This document shows, one piece after another, positions 7,595 to 15,301 of a stretch of DNA of 33,354 nt. Made by a program: the position numbers and the translations under genes. Where the stretch lies: assembly GCA_026461395.1 (NCBI GenBank), contig JAPJNA010000078.1:1-33354 (forward strand). The letters run 5' to 3'. The notes beneath the pieces were generated by a model. That model was given only the letters and a program-made list of their open reading frames with translations, was not told the origin of the DNA and searched no databases. The stretch comes from Chthoniobacterales bacterium. GTDB taxonomy: Bacteria > Verrucomicrobiota > Verrucomicrobiia > Chthoniobacterales > UBA6821. Each line of letters opens with the position of its first letter. Position 1 is the first letter of the stretch.

Positions 7595-8758
7595 ATGGAT
7601 CTCGCAACACGCGTCAGCGAACTCACTCCCTCCCTCACTCTCGCCATCGACAGCAAGGCCAAGGCCTTGCGCGCCGAGGGAGTCGATGTCTACAGCTTCG
7701 GAGCCGGAGAGCCTGATTTCGACACACCAGAGCATATCAAGGCGGCCGCTATCGAGGCCCTCAACGCCGGATTCACCAAGTACACCCCCAGCTCTGGAAT
7801 GCCTGAGCTGCGCGCTGCGATAAGCGAGAAATTCAAGCGCGACAACGGACTCGACTACAAGCCGAGCGAGATCATCGTCAGCAATGGTGCCAAGCAGAGC
7901 TGCTTCAACGCCATCATGGCTGTCTGCGGCGAGGGAGATGAGGTAATCATTCCTGCGCCTTACTGGCTCAGCTATCCCGACATGGTCCGTCTTGCGGGTG
8001 CTGAGCCGATCATCGTCCAGACGACCCAGGAGAATGACTGGAAGATGACCCCCCAGCAGTTCGAGGAGGCGATGAGCCCCCGCACCAAGATGGTCATCAT
8101 CAACTCCCCGGGCAATCCGACGGGTTCTGTCTACACCAAAGAAGAGCTTCGCGCTCTGGTCGAGGTAGCTGCCGAAGAGGAGATCACGATCCTTTCTGAC
8201 GAGATCTACGAGAGCCTTACCTATGACGGTGCAGAGCATGTCTCCGTTGCTTCCCTCACGCCTGAGGCCAAGGATCTGACGATCACCGTTAACGGCTTCA
8301 GCAAGGCCTATGCGATGACGGGATGGCGTCTCGGTTACCTCGGTGCTCCCGAGAAGATCGCTAAGGCAATCGACTCCATGCAGAGCCACAGCACTTCGGG
8401 TCCCTGCTCCTTCGCCCAGAAGGGTGGCCTCGCCGCCCTCACCAGCAGCCAGCAGTGCGTCGCCGATATGCGCGAGGAGTTCAATATCCGCCGCGAGTAC
8501 ATGTTCGAACGCCTTTCCGCGATTCACAACGTCACAGCCGTGAAACCGAAGGGTGCCTTCTACATGCTGGCGAATATCTCCAAGCTCGGCATGACCTCCA
8601 CGAACTTCGCCGACCGCCTGCTTAGCAAGGCTAATGTCGCCGTCGTCCCCGGCATCGCCTTCGGTTATGACCGCTTGGTCCGCCTCAGCTATGCAACCGG
8701 CCTTGATGTCATCAAGCCAGGGCTCGACCGCTTCGAGGACTTCTGCAAGACCCTCTAA
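7595..8758 (+). CDS. Class I aminotransferase, aspartate aminotransferase type (AAT-Ib)
   Basis: PLP-dependent aminotransferase of fold type I, 387 residues, closest in pattern to the bacterial Ib aspartate aminotransferases (Thermus type, some of which also accept prephenate). Visible motifs are FGAGEPDFDTP (residues 35-45), the TKYTPSSGMPELR segment, SPGNPTGSVY, SDEIYESLTYDG and the PLP lysine Lys237 in NGFSKAYAMTGWRLGYLG. It starts 54 bases after ndk with no Shine-Dalgarno sequence, and ispA begins 40 bases after its stop. A 418-codon frame on the opposite strand covers the whole gene and is a shadow. The substrate range (aspartate, prephenate or other) cannot be set from motifs. Confidence 0.92.
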   Translation: MDLATRVSELTPSLTLAIDSKAKALRAEGVDVYSFGAGEPDFDTPEHIKAAAIEALNAGFTKYTPSSGMPELRAAISEKFKRDNGLDYKPSEIIVSNGAKQSCFNAIMAVCGEGDEVIIPAPYWLSYPDMVRLAGAEPIIVQTTQENDWKMTPQQFEEAMSPRTKMVIINSPGNPTGSVYTKEELRALVEVAAEEEITILSDEIYESLTYDGAEHVSVASLTPEAKDLTITVNGFSKAYAMTGWRLGYLGAPEKIAKAIDSMQSHSTSGPCSFAQKGGLAALTSSQQCVADMREEFNIRREYMFERLSAIHNVTAVKPKGAFYMLANISKLGMTSTNFADRLLSKANVAVVPGIAFGYDRLVRLSYATGLDVIKPGLDRFEDFCKTL

Positions 8759-8798
8759 GTTTCGACTATTGGTTTCACGGGGAATCCCCGACCAAACC

Positions 8799-9728
8799 AT
8801 GACTTCCCGAAAGGCCATCCGCTCCCAAAGTGTGGATGGCCTTTCTGATTATTTGGAAAAGCAGCGCCAGCTTATCGAGAAAGCGCTCGTTGGGGTTTTG
8901 CCCGCGGCTTCCTCTCGACCAATCACCATTCACGCGGCGATGCGCTACAGCTTACTTGGAGGAGGCAAGAGGCTGCGTCCCCTCCTTGTGCTGGCCGCAG
9001 CGGAAGCCATTGGCTCCGAAAGAGCCAAGGATCTCCCCTCCGTGCTTCCAGCAGCGTGTGCTGTGGAACTGATTCACACCTACTCCCTGATTCACGATGA
9101 TCTTCCCTGCATGGATGACGATGACCTCCGTCGCGGACGCCCGACCTCGCATAAGGTCTACGGCGAAGGGGTCGCCGTGCTTGCGGGTGATGCACTCTTG
9201 ACCCGGGCTTTTGCCCTTCTTTCCGAGATCACTCCTGCCAAACGCTATCCCCTTTCGCTTCTTCTCCAAGAGACTGCAATGGCCGCGGGAAGTCTCCAGT
9301 TGATCGCGGGACAGGTCGCCGACCTTGAGGCAGAGGGAAGAAAGCTGAAGATCGCTGATGTGCGCTTCATTCATGAGCGAAAGACAGCGGCCATGATCGT
9401 GCTTTCGCTCCGCTTGGGTGCCATGATCGCGGGAGCGTCGCCCAGACAACTCGAGGCCCTCACCGACTTCGGAAACTCGCTCGGCCTCGCCTTCCAGATT
9501 CTCGACGACATCCTCGATGTGACGGCGACAAGCGAGCAGCTTGGCAAGAGCGCTGGGAAAGATCTCAAGGCTTCCAAGGCTACCTACCCCGCCGTGATCG
9601 GACTGGAGGCCTCGCGTAAGGAGGCCGTGAAACAGACCCGTGCTGCCCTACGGGCACTGGATCCACTGGGTGCGCATGGGGGACGACTCCGCGAACTCGG
9701 GGAGTGGCTGCTCAAACGACAGGGCTAA
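8799..9728 (+). CDS. ispA: Farnesyl/geranylgeranyl diphosphate synthase (short-chain polyprenyl synthase)
   Basis: Joins isopentenyl diphosphate to allylic diphosphates to give C15 (or C20) prenyl diphosphate. The 309-residue product has GGGKRLRP (54-61), the first aspartate-rich motif DDLPCMD (100-106) followed by DDDLRRGRP, the second motif DDILD (236-240), and GKSAGKDLKASKATYP near the C terminus. The four residues between the DD and D of the first motif, and Tyr five residues before it (TYSLIHDD), match bacterial type II FPP synthases like E. coli IspA. The frame is open further upstream inside the aminotransferase gene; I chose the ATG just after that gene's end because it gives the family length. 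A C20 product cannot be excluded. Confidence 0.94.
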   Translation: MTSRKAIRSQSVDGLSDYLEKQRQLIEKALVGVLPAASSRPITIHAAMRYSLLGGGKRLRPLLVLAAAEAIGSERAKDLPSVLPAACAVELIHTYSLIHDDLPCMDDDDLRRGRPTSHKVYGEGVAVLAGDALLTRAFALLSEITPAKRYPLSLLLQETAMAAGSLQLIAGQVADLEAEGRKLKIADVRFIHERKTAAMIVLSLRLGAMIAGASPRQLEALTDFGNSLGLAFQILDDILDVTATSEQLGKSAGKDLKASKATYPAVIGLEASRKEAVKQTRAALRALDPLGAHGGRLRELGEWLLKRQG

Positions 9729-9742
9729 GGAAGCAGGTTTCC

Positions 9743-9766
9743 CGCAGAGGCGCTGAGACGCAGAGG
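9743..9766 (+). repeat. Dispersed intergenic repeat of the CGCAGAG type
   Basis: The sequence CGCAGAGGCGCTGAGACGCAG lies between ispA and the convergent repeat-protein gene. A second copy in the opposite direction is at 27161-27185 (reverse complement GGACGCAAGGGCGCTGAGG). The shared core is GGCGCTGAG. Repeats of this CGCAGAG kind are known from spacers of several phyla; I give no function. Confidence 0.6.
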
Positions 9767-9776
9767 ATTGGGAAAA

Positions 9777-11747
9777 TTATTTCGGCTGGAGAAGACGGTT
9801 CTTCACATCTTGCGGCAGCGAGGAGGAATTGATCCATTGGGTTGCTGCTGCAGAGTCGTTCTTCATCCAGGTTCTCACGACGTTTTGCTGTGCCATGGAA
9901 CGCTGGCTGGGATCCGTGATCCCCGAGGCCAGAGCCATGCCTGACTGAGGATCATTCCGGGCGATGTTTATGCTCAGGTTCGACGCCGCTTGATCTTTGG
10001 ATTTTCCTGCGGGCAGGGATTGGACAAAAGTAGCGGCTCCTTGGGGATCGCTTCGCATCATTGAAGAGGCAATGCCGGTTGTGGCCTTCATGCGACCGGG
10101 AGATCCCTCCGGGAGGGAGTTGAGCATGCTCATCGCCGTCTGCCGGTCGTTGGAGTAGAGACTGCCGATGAGGTTGCCCACAACCTGACCCTTGATTTGT
10201 GGATCAGTCAGGGAGTTAAACCACGCCAAAGCACCCTGGGGATCATTCCTCACCCATTGTGATGCCAGATTGCTGATCTGATTGTTCTTGTTGTCGCTTG
10301 GTGGGAGATTCACCGCGTAGCCGATAGCACCTTGCGGGTCGTTTTGAGCCATTTGGAAAAGGATGGATTGAATGCTATTATCCCGGGCGTTACCCGCCGG
10401 GAGCGACTGGGCCAGATCCAATGCGCCCTTAGGATCATTCTGTGACATGTATTGGATCACTCCTTCGAGAACCTGAGACTTGATCTGGGGATCCCTCTGC
10501 TGGTTGGCCCAGGCGAGGGCACCCTGCGGATCGTTTCCCGCCCACTGGGCCGCCATGTCGCTGATTTGGTTGTTCCTGTTGTCGCTAGGCGGGAGATTCA
10601 ACGCGTAGCCCAGCGCGCCCTGAGGATCGCTTTGGGCCATTTGAAAGAGAGCCGATTGGATGCTGTTTTCCCGCGCATTGCCGGCCGGGAGCGACTGGGC
10701 CAACTCCAACGCGCCCTTGGGATCATTCTGTGACATGGATTGGATTACTCCTTTGAGGATCAGGGACTTCGCTTGGGTATCGCTCTGCTGGTTGGCCCAG
10801 GCGACAGCAGCTTTCGGATCGTTTCGGGCCCAAGAGGATCCGATTTGAGTTAGGGACTGGTCGAGTTGCTTTCCGGAAGGGATCTGGTCGAGCAGGGTAA
10901 TTGCCCGGGCCGGATCCTTCTGGGAAAGCGTGTTGAGCAAAGACTGTAACGCACGGTTCTTCTTGGCACCCGCGGGGAGTTGGGTGACATAGGCAATCGC
11001 CGCATCGGCGTCTTTGGATGCCCAGGAGTTGATAGCCATGGCGAGAGCCCCGTCCCGCTCTACGCCAGGAAGTGAGGAAGACAATTCCACGGCTGCTGCC
11101 GGATCCCTCTGGGCCAATCCAAAGGCGAGGGATTGCAGGAGCTGATTCCGCAGTGCTCCGGGCGGCAGGGTTTCCACCCAGGCTTTTGCCGCAGGAAAAT
11201 CCTTCGCGCCCCAGGAACCCACCACGGAACTGATGGCCTGCTGCTTTTCCATCCCGTTTTGGAGCCCCTGTGCATAGGCGAGTGCGGCGTTAGGATCGCT
11301 CTCGGCCCATCGGGAGAGGAGCATCATCCTCAGTTGCATCCGCTCTTGTGAATCCTTCATGGCCTCGACCTCGGAGAGAGCTTGGCCTATCCGGGCGGGA
11401 GCGAGTGACTGAACGGCCTCATTCCAAGTAGCAAAACGCTTCATCAGATTTCCCTCCGACTTCGATGTCATGATGCTTTCCATGAACCCCAGCCCCGAAG
11501 AAGTTGCATTGGTTGCGACTGCCTCCCTGTCAGCCGTGGCAAGATTGATCGTCTTGTTATTTTCGTGGGTACCAGACCCCGGCGGTGGAACGGATGCTTC
11601 GGATCGGGGAGCCGCCGGGGATGTTATGGGCGAGGATTTCGCGTAACGGAAACCGGCAACGCCACCGACGGTGGCTCCCGCTCCGAAAAGCAGGATCGCA
11701 AGGAGGATCTGAAGGGGGTTCATGGAGGTAAGGAATTTTCGATACAT
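9777..11747 (-). CDS. Membrane-anchored protein of about sixteen 32-residue DP/W helical repeats
   Basis: A 656-residue protein. Residues 10-32 form one hydrophobic segment (signal anchor or uncleaved signal) after a short basic start, then a Ser/Pro/Ala-rich linker to about 60. From about residue 147 the rest is 32-residue units with a pattern close to (W/M/L)A.(N/S/K)DP..A..(W/Y)...LP, such as WAESDPNAALAYAQGL. The pattern is that of an alpha-helical solenoid (TPR- or HEAT-like) facing the periplasm or outside. Two neighbouring 96-residue blocks (306-401 and 402-497) are almost identical. I chose the first ATG because AAAGGG precedes it; ATG at residue 9 lacks one. Such repeat proteins occur in Verrucomicrobiota, mostly as hypothetical proteins; a binding or scaffold role is only a guess. 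Confidence 0.82.
   Translation of the reverse strand: MYRKFLTSMNPLQILLAILLFGAGATVGGVAGFRYAKSSPITSPAAPRSEASVPPPGSGTHENNKTINLATADREAVATNATSSGLGFMESIMTSKSEGNLMKRFATWNEAVQSLAPARIGQALSEVEAMKDSQERMQLRMMLLSRWAESDPNAALAYAQGLQNGMEKQQAISSVVGSWGAKDFPAAKAWVETLPPGALRNQLLQSLAFGLAQRDPAAAVELSSSLPGVERDGALAMAINSWASKDADAAIAYVTQLPAGAKKNRALQSLLNTLSQKDPARAITLLDQIPSGKQLDQSLTQIGSSWARNDPKAAVAWANQQSDTQAKSLILKGVIQSMSQNDPKGALELAQSLPAGNARENSIQSALFQMAQSDPQGALGYALNLPPSDNRNNQISDMAAQWAGNDPQGALAWANQQRDPQIKSQVLEGVIQYMSQNDPKGALDLAQSLPAGNARDNSIQSILFQMAQNDPQGAIGYAVNLPPSDNKNNQISNLASQWVRNDPQGALAWFNSLTDPQIKGQVVGNLIGSLYSNDRQTAMSMLNSLPEGSPGRMKATTGIASSMMRSDPQGAATFVQSLPAGKSKDQAASNLSINIARNDPQSGMALASGITDPSQRSMAQQNVVRTWMKNDSAAATQWINSSSLPQDVKNRLLQPK
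10257..10832. repeat. Two 288-base tandem direct repeats inside the repeat-protein gene
   Basis: Units at 10257-10544 and 10545-10832 encode residues 402-497 and 306-401. Each is three 32-residue motifs. The DNA is close to identical over long stretches, for example GATCATTCTGTGACATG at both 10433 and 10721, exactly 288 bases apart. This points to a recent duplication of a three-motif block, probably by slippage or unequal recombination. Confidence 0.85.
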
Positions 11748-11798
11748 AGCCCTTTCCGTGCAAAAGACAAGTTCCCCATCCTACTCTTCCTAATTGAT

Positions 11799-11935
11799 GG
11801 CATCCGCCACCCGGCGGACGGTGCCACCCCTTCGGGGCTAACTTCGTCAGTCTTCCGCGCTCGTTCCCACGAGCTTGGTTGACTAACAGCCTTCAGCCTA
11901 AACCCCTCTCTTCCTCCCCCCATGACTGAAGGCTG
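11799..11935. repeat. Cluster of hairpins in the 228-base spacer between the repeat-protein gene and cfa
   Basis: Four inverted repeats lie in a row. First, TCCGCC/GGCGGA (11803-11818) with outer GGCA/TGCC arms. Second, CCCC-TTC-GGGG (11827-11837). Third, GCTCG/CGAGC (11859-11874) with a six-base loop. Fourth, a perfect ten-base pair CAGCCTTCAG (11887-11896) and CTGAAGGCTG (11926-11935). The sequence CTAACAGCCTTCAGCCTAAA around 11884 recurs near 27221 in another spacer. The spacer separates divergent genes, so it must also hold two promoters; no terminator T-run is seen. It may be a dispersed repeat or the 5' leader of the lipid cluster. Confidence 0.6.
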
Positions 11936-11975
11936 GCTCTCAGCCCCCTAATCAGGGAAGATCCTGCACCCATCT

Positions 11976-13256
11976 ATGGCTTTCACCGATAAATTTTTCC
12001 GCCAGCTGGTCCTTGAAGCCTTTTCACGGGCTCGACGTGGTGAGCTCAAGCTGACGATGCCCGGCGGATCGCGCCGTCTTTTCGGGGGCCTGGGAAAAGA
12101 ACTTCAGGCTGAACTGGTAGTTCGGGACGAAAACTTCTACCGCCGGTGCGTTCTCTTCGGACCGATCGGGTTTGCCGAATCCTTCCTCGCCGGGGAATGG
12201 CAGACGGAGGACCTAACCCGGACGCTATCCTGGTTTATCCTGAATGGTGATTACCTTGCCGGAATCAAGACCCGGGAATCCCGCAAGCCGGGTGCCTTCG
12301 ATCTACTCGGGATGATCAACCGCATCGGGCATGCGCTCCGTCCCAACAGCAAGAGTAAGAGTCGCGACAATATCAGCGAGCATTACGATCTGGGGAACGA
12401 TTTTTTCAGTCTCTGGCTCGATCCGACGATGACCTACTCGTCCGCATACTTTGATCCCCCAAATCTCACTATGGAGGAGGCTCAGCGCAAGAAATGGGAC
12501 CAACTCTGCCGGAAACTACAACTCAACTCCCATGATGTGGTCCTGGAGATCGGCTGTGGTTGGGGAGGTTTTGCCATCCATGCGGCCAAAAACTACGGGT
12601 GTCGCGTCACAGCGGCTACGATCAGCGAGGAGCAATTCCGTGAAGCCGCCGTGAGGGTTGAGGCCGCGGGTGTAGACGATCTTGTGGAGGTGATCTTCTG
12701 TGACTATCGAGATCTTTCCGGACGCTTTGATAAAATCGTCTCGATCGAAATGCTCGAAGCCGTCGGTGACCGTTATGCCGAGACCTTCTTCGGGAAGGTC
12801 TCCGAACTGCTCGCTCCCAGAGGGTTGGTCGGCATTCAGACGATTCTCTGCCCTGATAATCAGTTCCCGATCCTTCGGGATGGGGTCGACTTCATCCAGA
12901 AGCATATTTTCCCAGGCTCCCTTCTGCTCTCGATGCGCCGTATCACCGAGGCGCTGAATGCTACCGGCGACCTGAATCTCCTGGATTATGAGGATATGAC
13001 GCCCTCTTATGCGCGGACGCTGAAGGAGTGGAGGGAGGCTTTTGTGAAGGTACTCCCCAAGGTCAAAGCTCAGGGATACGACGAGGCTTTTATCCGCAAG
13101 TGGCTCTACTACCTCTGCTACTGCGAGGCCGGATTCGGCACCCGTCATATTGCAGTAGCTCAGATTGTTTACACGCGCCCGGACAACATTGACATCCATT
13201 CCCCTGCTTATGATCTGGGTCATCACCGGGAGCGGCCGATCCCGCAGAGTCGTTAG
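11976..13256 (+). CDS. Cyclopropane-fatty-acyl-phospholipid synthase-like methyltransferase
   Basis: SAM-dependent enzyme of the Cfa/mycolic acid cyclopropane synthase family; members methylate or cyclopropanate double bonds of lipid acyl chains at the membrane. The 426-residue protein has an N-terminal lipid-binding region, HYDLGNDFFSLWLDPTMTYS, the SAM motif EIGCGWGG (191-198), SIEMLEAVG, the segment VDFIQKHIFPG and a C-terminal WLYYLCYCEAGF. It resembles the subgroup with VDFIQKYIFPGG-type sequence, often found beside other lipid genes, more than E. coli Cfa. In the position of the E. coli HTIG segment it reads GIQTIL, so that His seems to be Gln. The DUF1295 gene follows after 14 bases. 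Its product may be a cyclopropane or a methyl/methylene-branched chain. Confidence 0.9.
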   Translation: MAFTDKFFRQLVLEAFSRARRGELKLTMPGGSRRLFGGLGKELQAELVVRDENFYRRCVLFGPIGFAESFLAGEWQTEDLTRTLSWFILNGDYLAGIKTRESRKPGAFDLLGMINRIGHALRPNSKSKSRDNISEHYDLGNDFFSLWLDPTMTYSSAYFDPPNLTMEEAQRKKWDQLCRKLQLNSHDVVLEIGCGWGGFAIHAAKNYGCRVTAATISEEQFREAAVRVEAAGVDDLVEVIFCDYRDLSGRFDKIVSIEMLEAVGDRYAETFFGKVSELLAPRGLVGIQTILCPDNQFPILRDGVDFIQKHIFPGSLLLSMRRITEALNATGDLNLLDYEDMTPSYARTLKEWREAFVKVLPKVKAQGYDEAFIRKWLYYLCYCEAGFGTRHIAVAQIVYTRPDNIDIHSPAYDLGHHRERPIPQSR

Positions 13257-13270
13257 TCGCTTTCGGGTTT

Positions 13271-14074
13271 ATGAGTTTGATGAGCGGTTTTCAGCTTTTT
13301 TTGACGGGACTTGGTCTTGTGAGTCTCCTCATGGTTGTGGTCTGGGTCATAGCAGTTCGCATCAAGAATGCGGGGATCGTGGATATTGCATGGGCTATGG
13401 GGTTTGTTCCACTGGCTCTGCTTTACAGGTTGTTTGGGGATGGTGATCCAAAGCGACAGAACCTGATCACCTTGATGGTTGTGGTCTGGAGTATCCGGCT
13501 GGGTATCCATCTCTGGAAAAGAGTGATGGGCCATCATCCTGAGGAGGATGGCCGTTACCGTGAACTGCGCCGTGCCGTTGCGGGTCACGAGAATTTCTTC
13601 TTCTTCTGGTTCTTTCAAGCGCAGGCCTTGCTCTTGGCTTTGTTGAGTATTCCGATCCTACTGGCGAATTTCGACACGCGCATCCAATTGGGCTGGTGTG
13701 ATCTCCTCGGAGTTTCAGTTTGGTTGATCGCTATTTGCGGAGAATCCTTGGCCGATCGGCAACTGGATGCCTTCAAGGCGGATCCTGCAAACGGGGGCAA
13801 GGTTTGCGAATCGGGGCTCTGGTATTATTCAAGGCATCCCAATTATTTTTTCGAATGGCTAATCTGGGTTGCTTTCTTCCTGTTCGCTTTCCCGGCCCCT
13901 TGGGGCTGGACTATGTTCTTCGCTCCGGCCCTGATGCTCTTTTTTCTCCTACGCGTCACTGGCATTCCCTACACTGAACAGCAGTCTCTTCGTTCCCGAG
14001 GAGAGGCGTACCGCCGGTACCAGCAGAGCACGAGTGCTTTTGTTCCGTGGTTTAAGAGAAAAAATGTGGCATAA
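13271..14074 (+). CDS. DUF1295 polytopic membrane protein (steroid 5-alpha-reductase-like fold)
   Basis: Integral membrane protein of 267 residues with about six to seven hydrophobic helices. The motif [15 protein letters not shown] (from residue 182), followed by a C-terminal [23 protein letters not shown]-type segment, is diagnostic of DUF1295, related to steroid 5-alpha reductases, sterol reductases and isoprenylcysteine methyltransferases. Most members have no proven reaction. It lies 14 bases after the Cfa-like gene and 20 bases before a second Cfa-like gene, so the three are very likely one operon acting on the same lipid. Reduction of a methylenated or unsaturated acyl chain is a reasonable inference, not shown by the sequence. 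A second in-frame ATG lies nine bases further in. Confidence 0.9.
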   Translation: MSLMSGFQLFLTGLGLVSLLMVVVWVIAVRIKNAGIVDIAWAMGFVPLALLYRLFGDGDPKRQNLITLMVVVWSIRLGIHLWKRVMGHHPEEDGRYRELRRAVAGHENFFFFWFFQAQALLLALLSIPILLANFDTRIQLGWCDLLGVSVWLIAICGESLADRQLDAFKADPANGGKVCESGLWYYSRHPNYFFEWLIWVAFFLFAFPAPWGWTMFFAPALMLFFLLRVTGIPYTEQQSLRSRGEAYRRYQQSTSAFVPWFKRKNVA

Positions 14075-14094
14075 CCCCCCTTTCCGATTTTGAA

Positions 14095-15129
14095 ATGAGC
14101 AGTCTCGACTCCCTCCTCGCCCATGGCCTCGTTCCCGATGCTCTTGTTCGTTCCGGTATACGCCGTCTCCTAGCAGCCAAGCTCAGGGAAGAGGGATGCG
14201 GTGACTTGGAAGAGAGGGATGCCCGGTTCGAGGCTTTTCGCGCTGGGCTGGATGCTTCTCCGATCGCGATCAATACTGTCGATGCTAACGAGCAGCATTA
14301 TCAGGTTCCGACCGAGTTTTACCTCAACGTCCTCGGCCCCAGGCTGAAGTACAGCAGCGGGTATTGGCCGACCGCCACCACGACCTTTGCCGAGTCCGAG
14401 GAGGCGATGCTGGATCTCACCTGTCAGCGCGCGGAACTCCAAGACGGGCAGAAGATCCTCGAACTTGGATGCGGTTGGGGCTCCCTGACTCTCTGGATGG
14501 CGGAGCATTATCCCAACTCTTCCATCACTGCCGTTTCCAACTCCTACACGCAGCGCCTCCACATCGAGGCTGAAGCCCATCGTCGTGAACTCTTCAATGT
14601 ACGGATCATTACGGCGGACATGAATACTTTTTCGCCCCCCGAGCCCGGCACCTATGATCGCGCCGTTTCGGTGGAGATGTTCGAGCACATGAAGAACTAC
14701 CGCGAGCTGATGAAACGGATTGCCGGATGGCTGAAGCCGGAGGGTAAGCTCTTTGTGCATATCTTCACTCATCGGGACTATTCCTATCACTTTGAGGGCA
14801 AGGACCCCTCTGACTGGATCACCCGCTATTTCTTCTCGGGAGGGACCATGCCCTCGCATAATCTACTTCTCTACTTTCAGGATGACCTGAAAATCGAGCG
14901 TCACTGGAAGGTTAACGGCACTCATTATGCCCGGACTTCTGAAGCTTGGTTGCGGTCCATGGATGAGAATCGGAAGGTAATCATGCCGATTTTGGAAAAA
15001 ACCTACGGGCGAGCCGAGACTGCCAAGTGGCGTGCCTATTGGCGCACTTTCTTTATGTCCTGTGCCGAGCTCTGGGGCTACCGGGGGGGGGAGGAGTGGA
15101 TCGTCTCGCACTACCTCTTCACGAAGTGA
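14095..15129 (+). CDS. Cfa-superfamily SAM methyltransferase, coclaurine N-methyltransferase type
   Basis: A 344-residue SAM methyltransferase of the Cfa superfamily, but of a different branch from the first. [18 protein letters not shown] (64-81), [29 protein letters not shown] (123-130), [43 protein letters not shown] in sections, and [13 protein letters not shown] match, from memory, the plant (S)-coclaurine/pavine N-methyltransferases block by block. Bacterial relatives are usually annotated only as Cfa or class I methyltransferase. It is shorter than Cfa and lacks the N-terminal lipid domain. It follows the DUF1295 gene by 20 bases. It may methylate a lipid head-group amine or an acyl chain; the acceptor is unknown. 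Confidence 0.88.
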   Translation: MSSLDSLLAHGLVPDALVRSGIRRLLAAKLREEGCGDLEERDARFEAFRAGLDASPIAINTVDANEQHYQVPTEFYLNVLGPRLKYSSGYWPTATTTFAESEEAMLDLTCQRAELQDGQKILELGCGWGSLTLWMAEHYPNSSITAVSNSYTQRLHIEAEAHRRELFNVRIITADMNTFSPPEPGTYDRAVSVEMFEHMKNYRELMKRIAGWLKPEGKLFVHIFTHRDYSYHFEGKDPSDWITRYFFSGGTMPSHNLLLYFQDDLKIERHWKVNGTHYARTSEAWLRSMDENRKVIMPILEKTYGRAETAKWRAYWRTFFMSCAELWGYRGGEEWIVSHYLFTK

Positions 15130-15140
15130 AAAGAGGATTG

Positions 15141-15290
15141 GAAACCTGAAGGCTGAGACCTGAAGAAGAAATCCCAAAGCGATCCGCTTACTAACTTTCC
15201 CAATCAGCGAAACTCAAGGTACAAGATAACCCAAAGTTGGATCCTTTTCTCCTGATTGCATTTCGTTCAGGTTTCAGGTTTCAAGCTTCA
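15141..15290. repeat. Inverted GAAACCTGAA repeats flanking the spacer before the GT28 gene
   Basis: The left copy (15141-15164) reads GAAACCTGAAGGCTGAGACC; the reverse complement of the right copy (15266-15290) reads TGAAGCTTGAAACCTGAAAC. Each holds two or three degenerate units of GAAACCTG. They bracket about 100 bases with no other feature. The left copy also contains GAAGGCTGA, related to the arm at 11926-11935. This resembles the inverted-repeat layout after rarA and after birA. Confidence 0.6.
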
Positions 15291-15301
15291 CCTTTCTCTT
15301 C

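Noticed and set aside
7562-8818. 418-codon open frame on the minus strand
   Set aside because: It lies wholly opposite the aminotransferase gene, which has all class I motifs. The long frame is a by-product of GC-rich codon use.
12516-13226. 236-codon minus-strand frame, and a similar 229-codon one at 14170-14859
   Set aside because: Both are antisense to the two Cfa-superfamily genes and show no motif or likely start.
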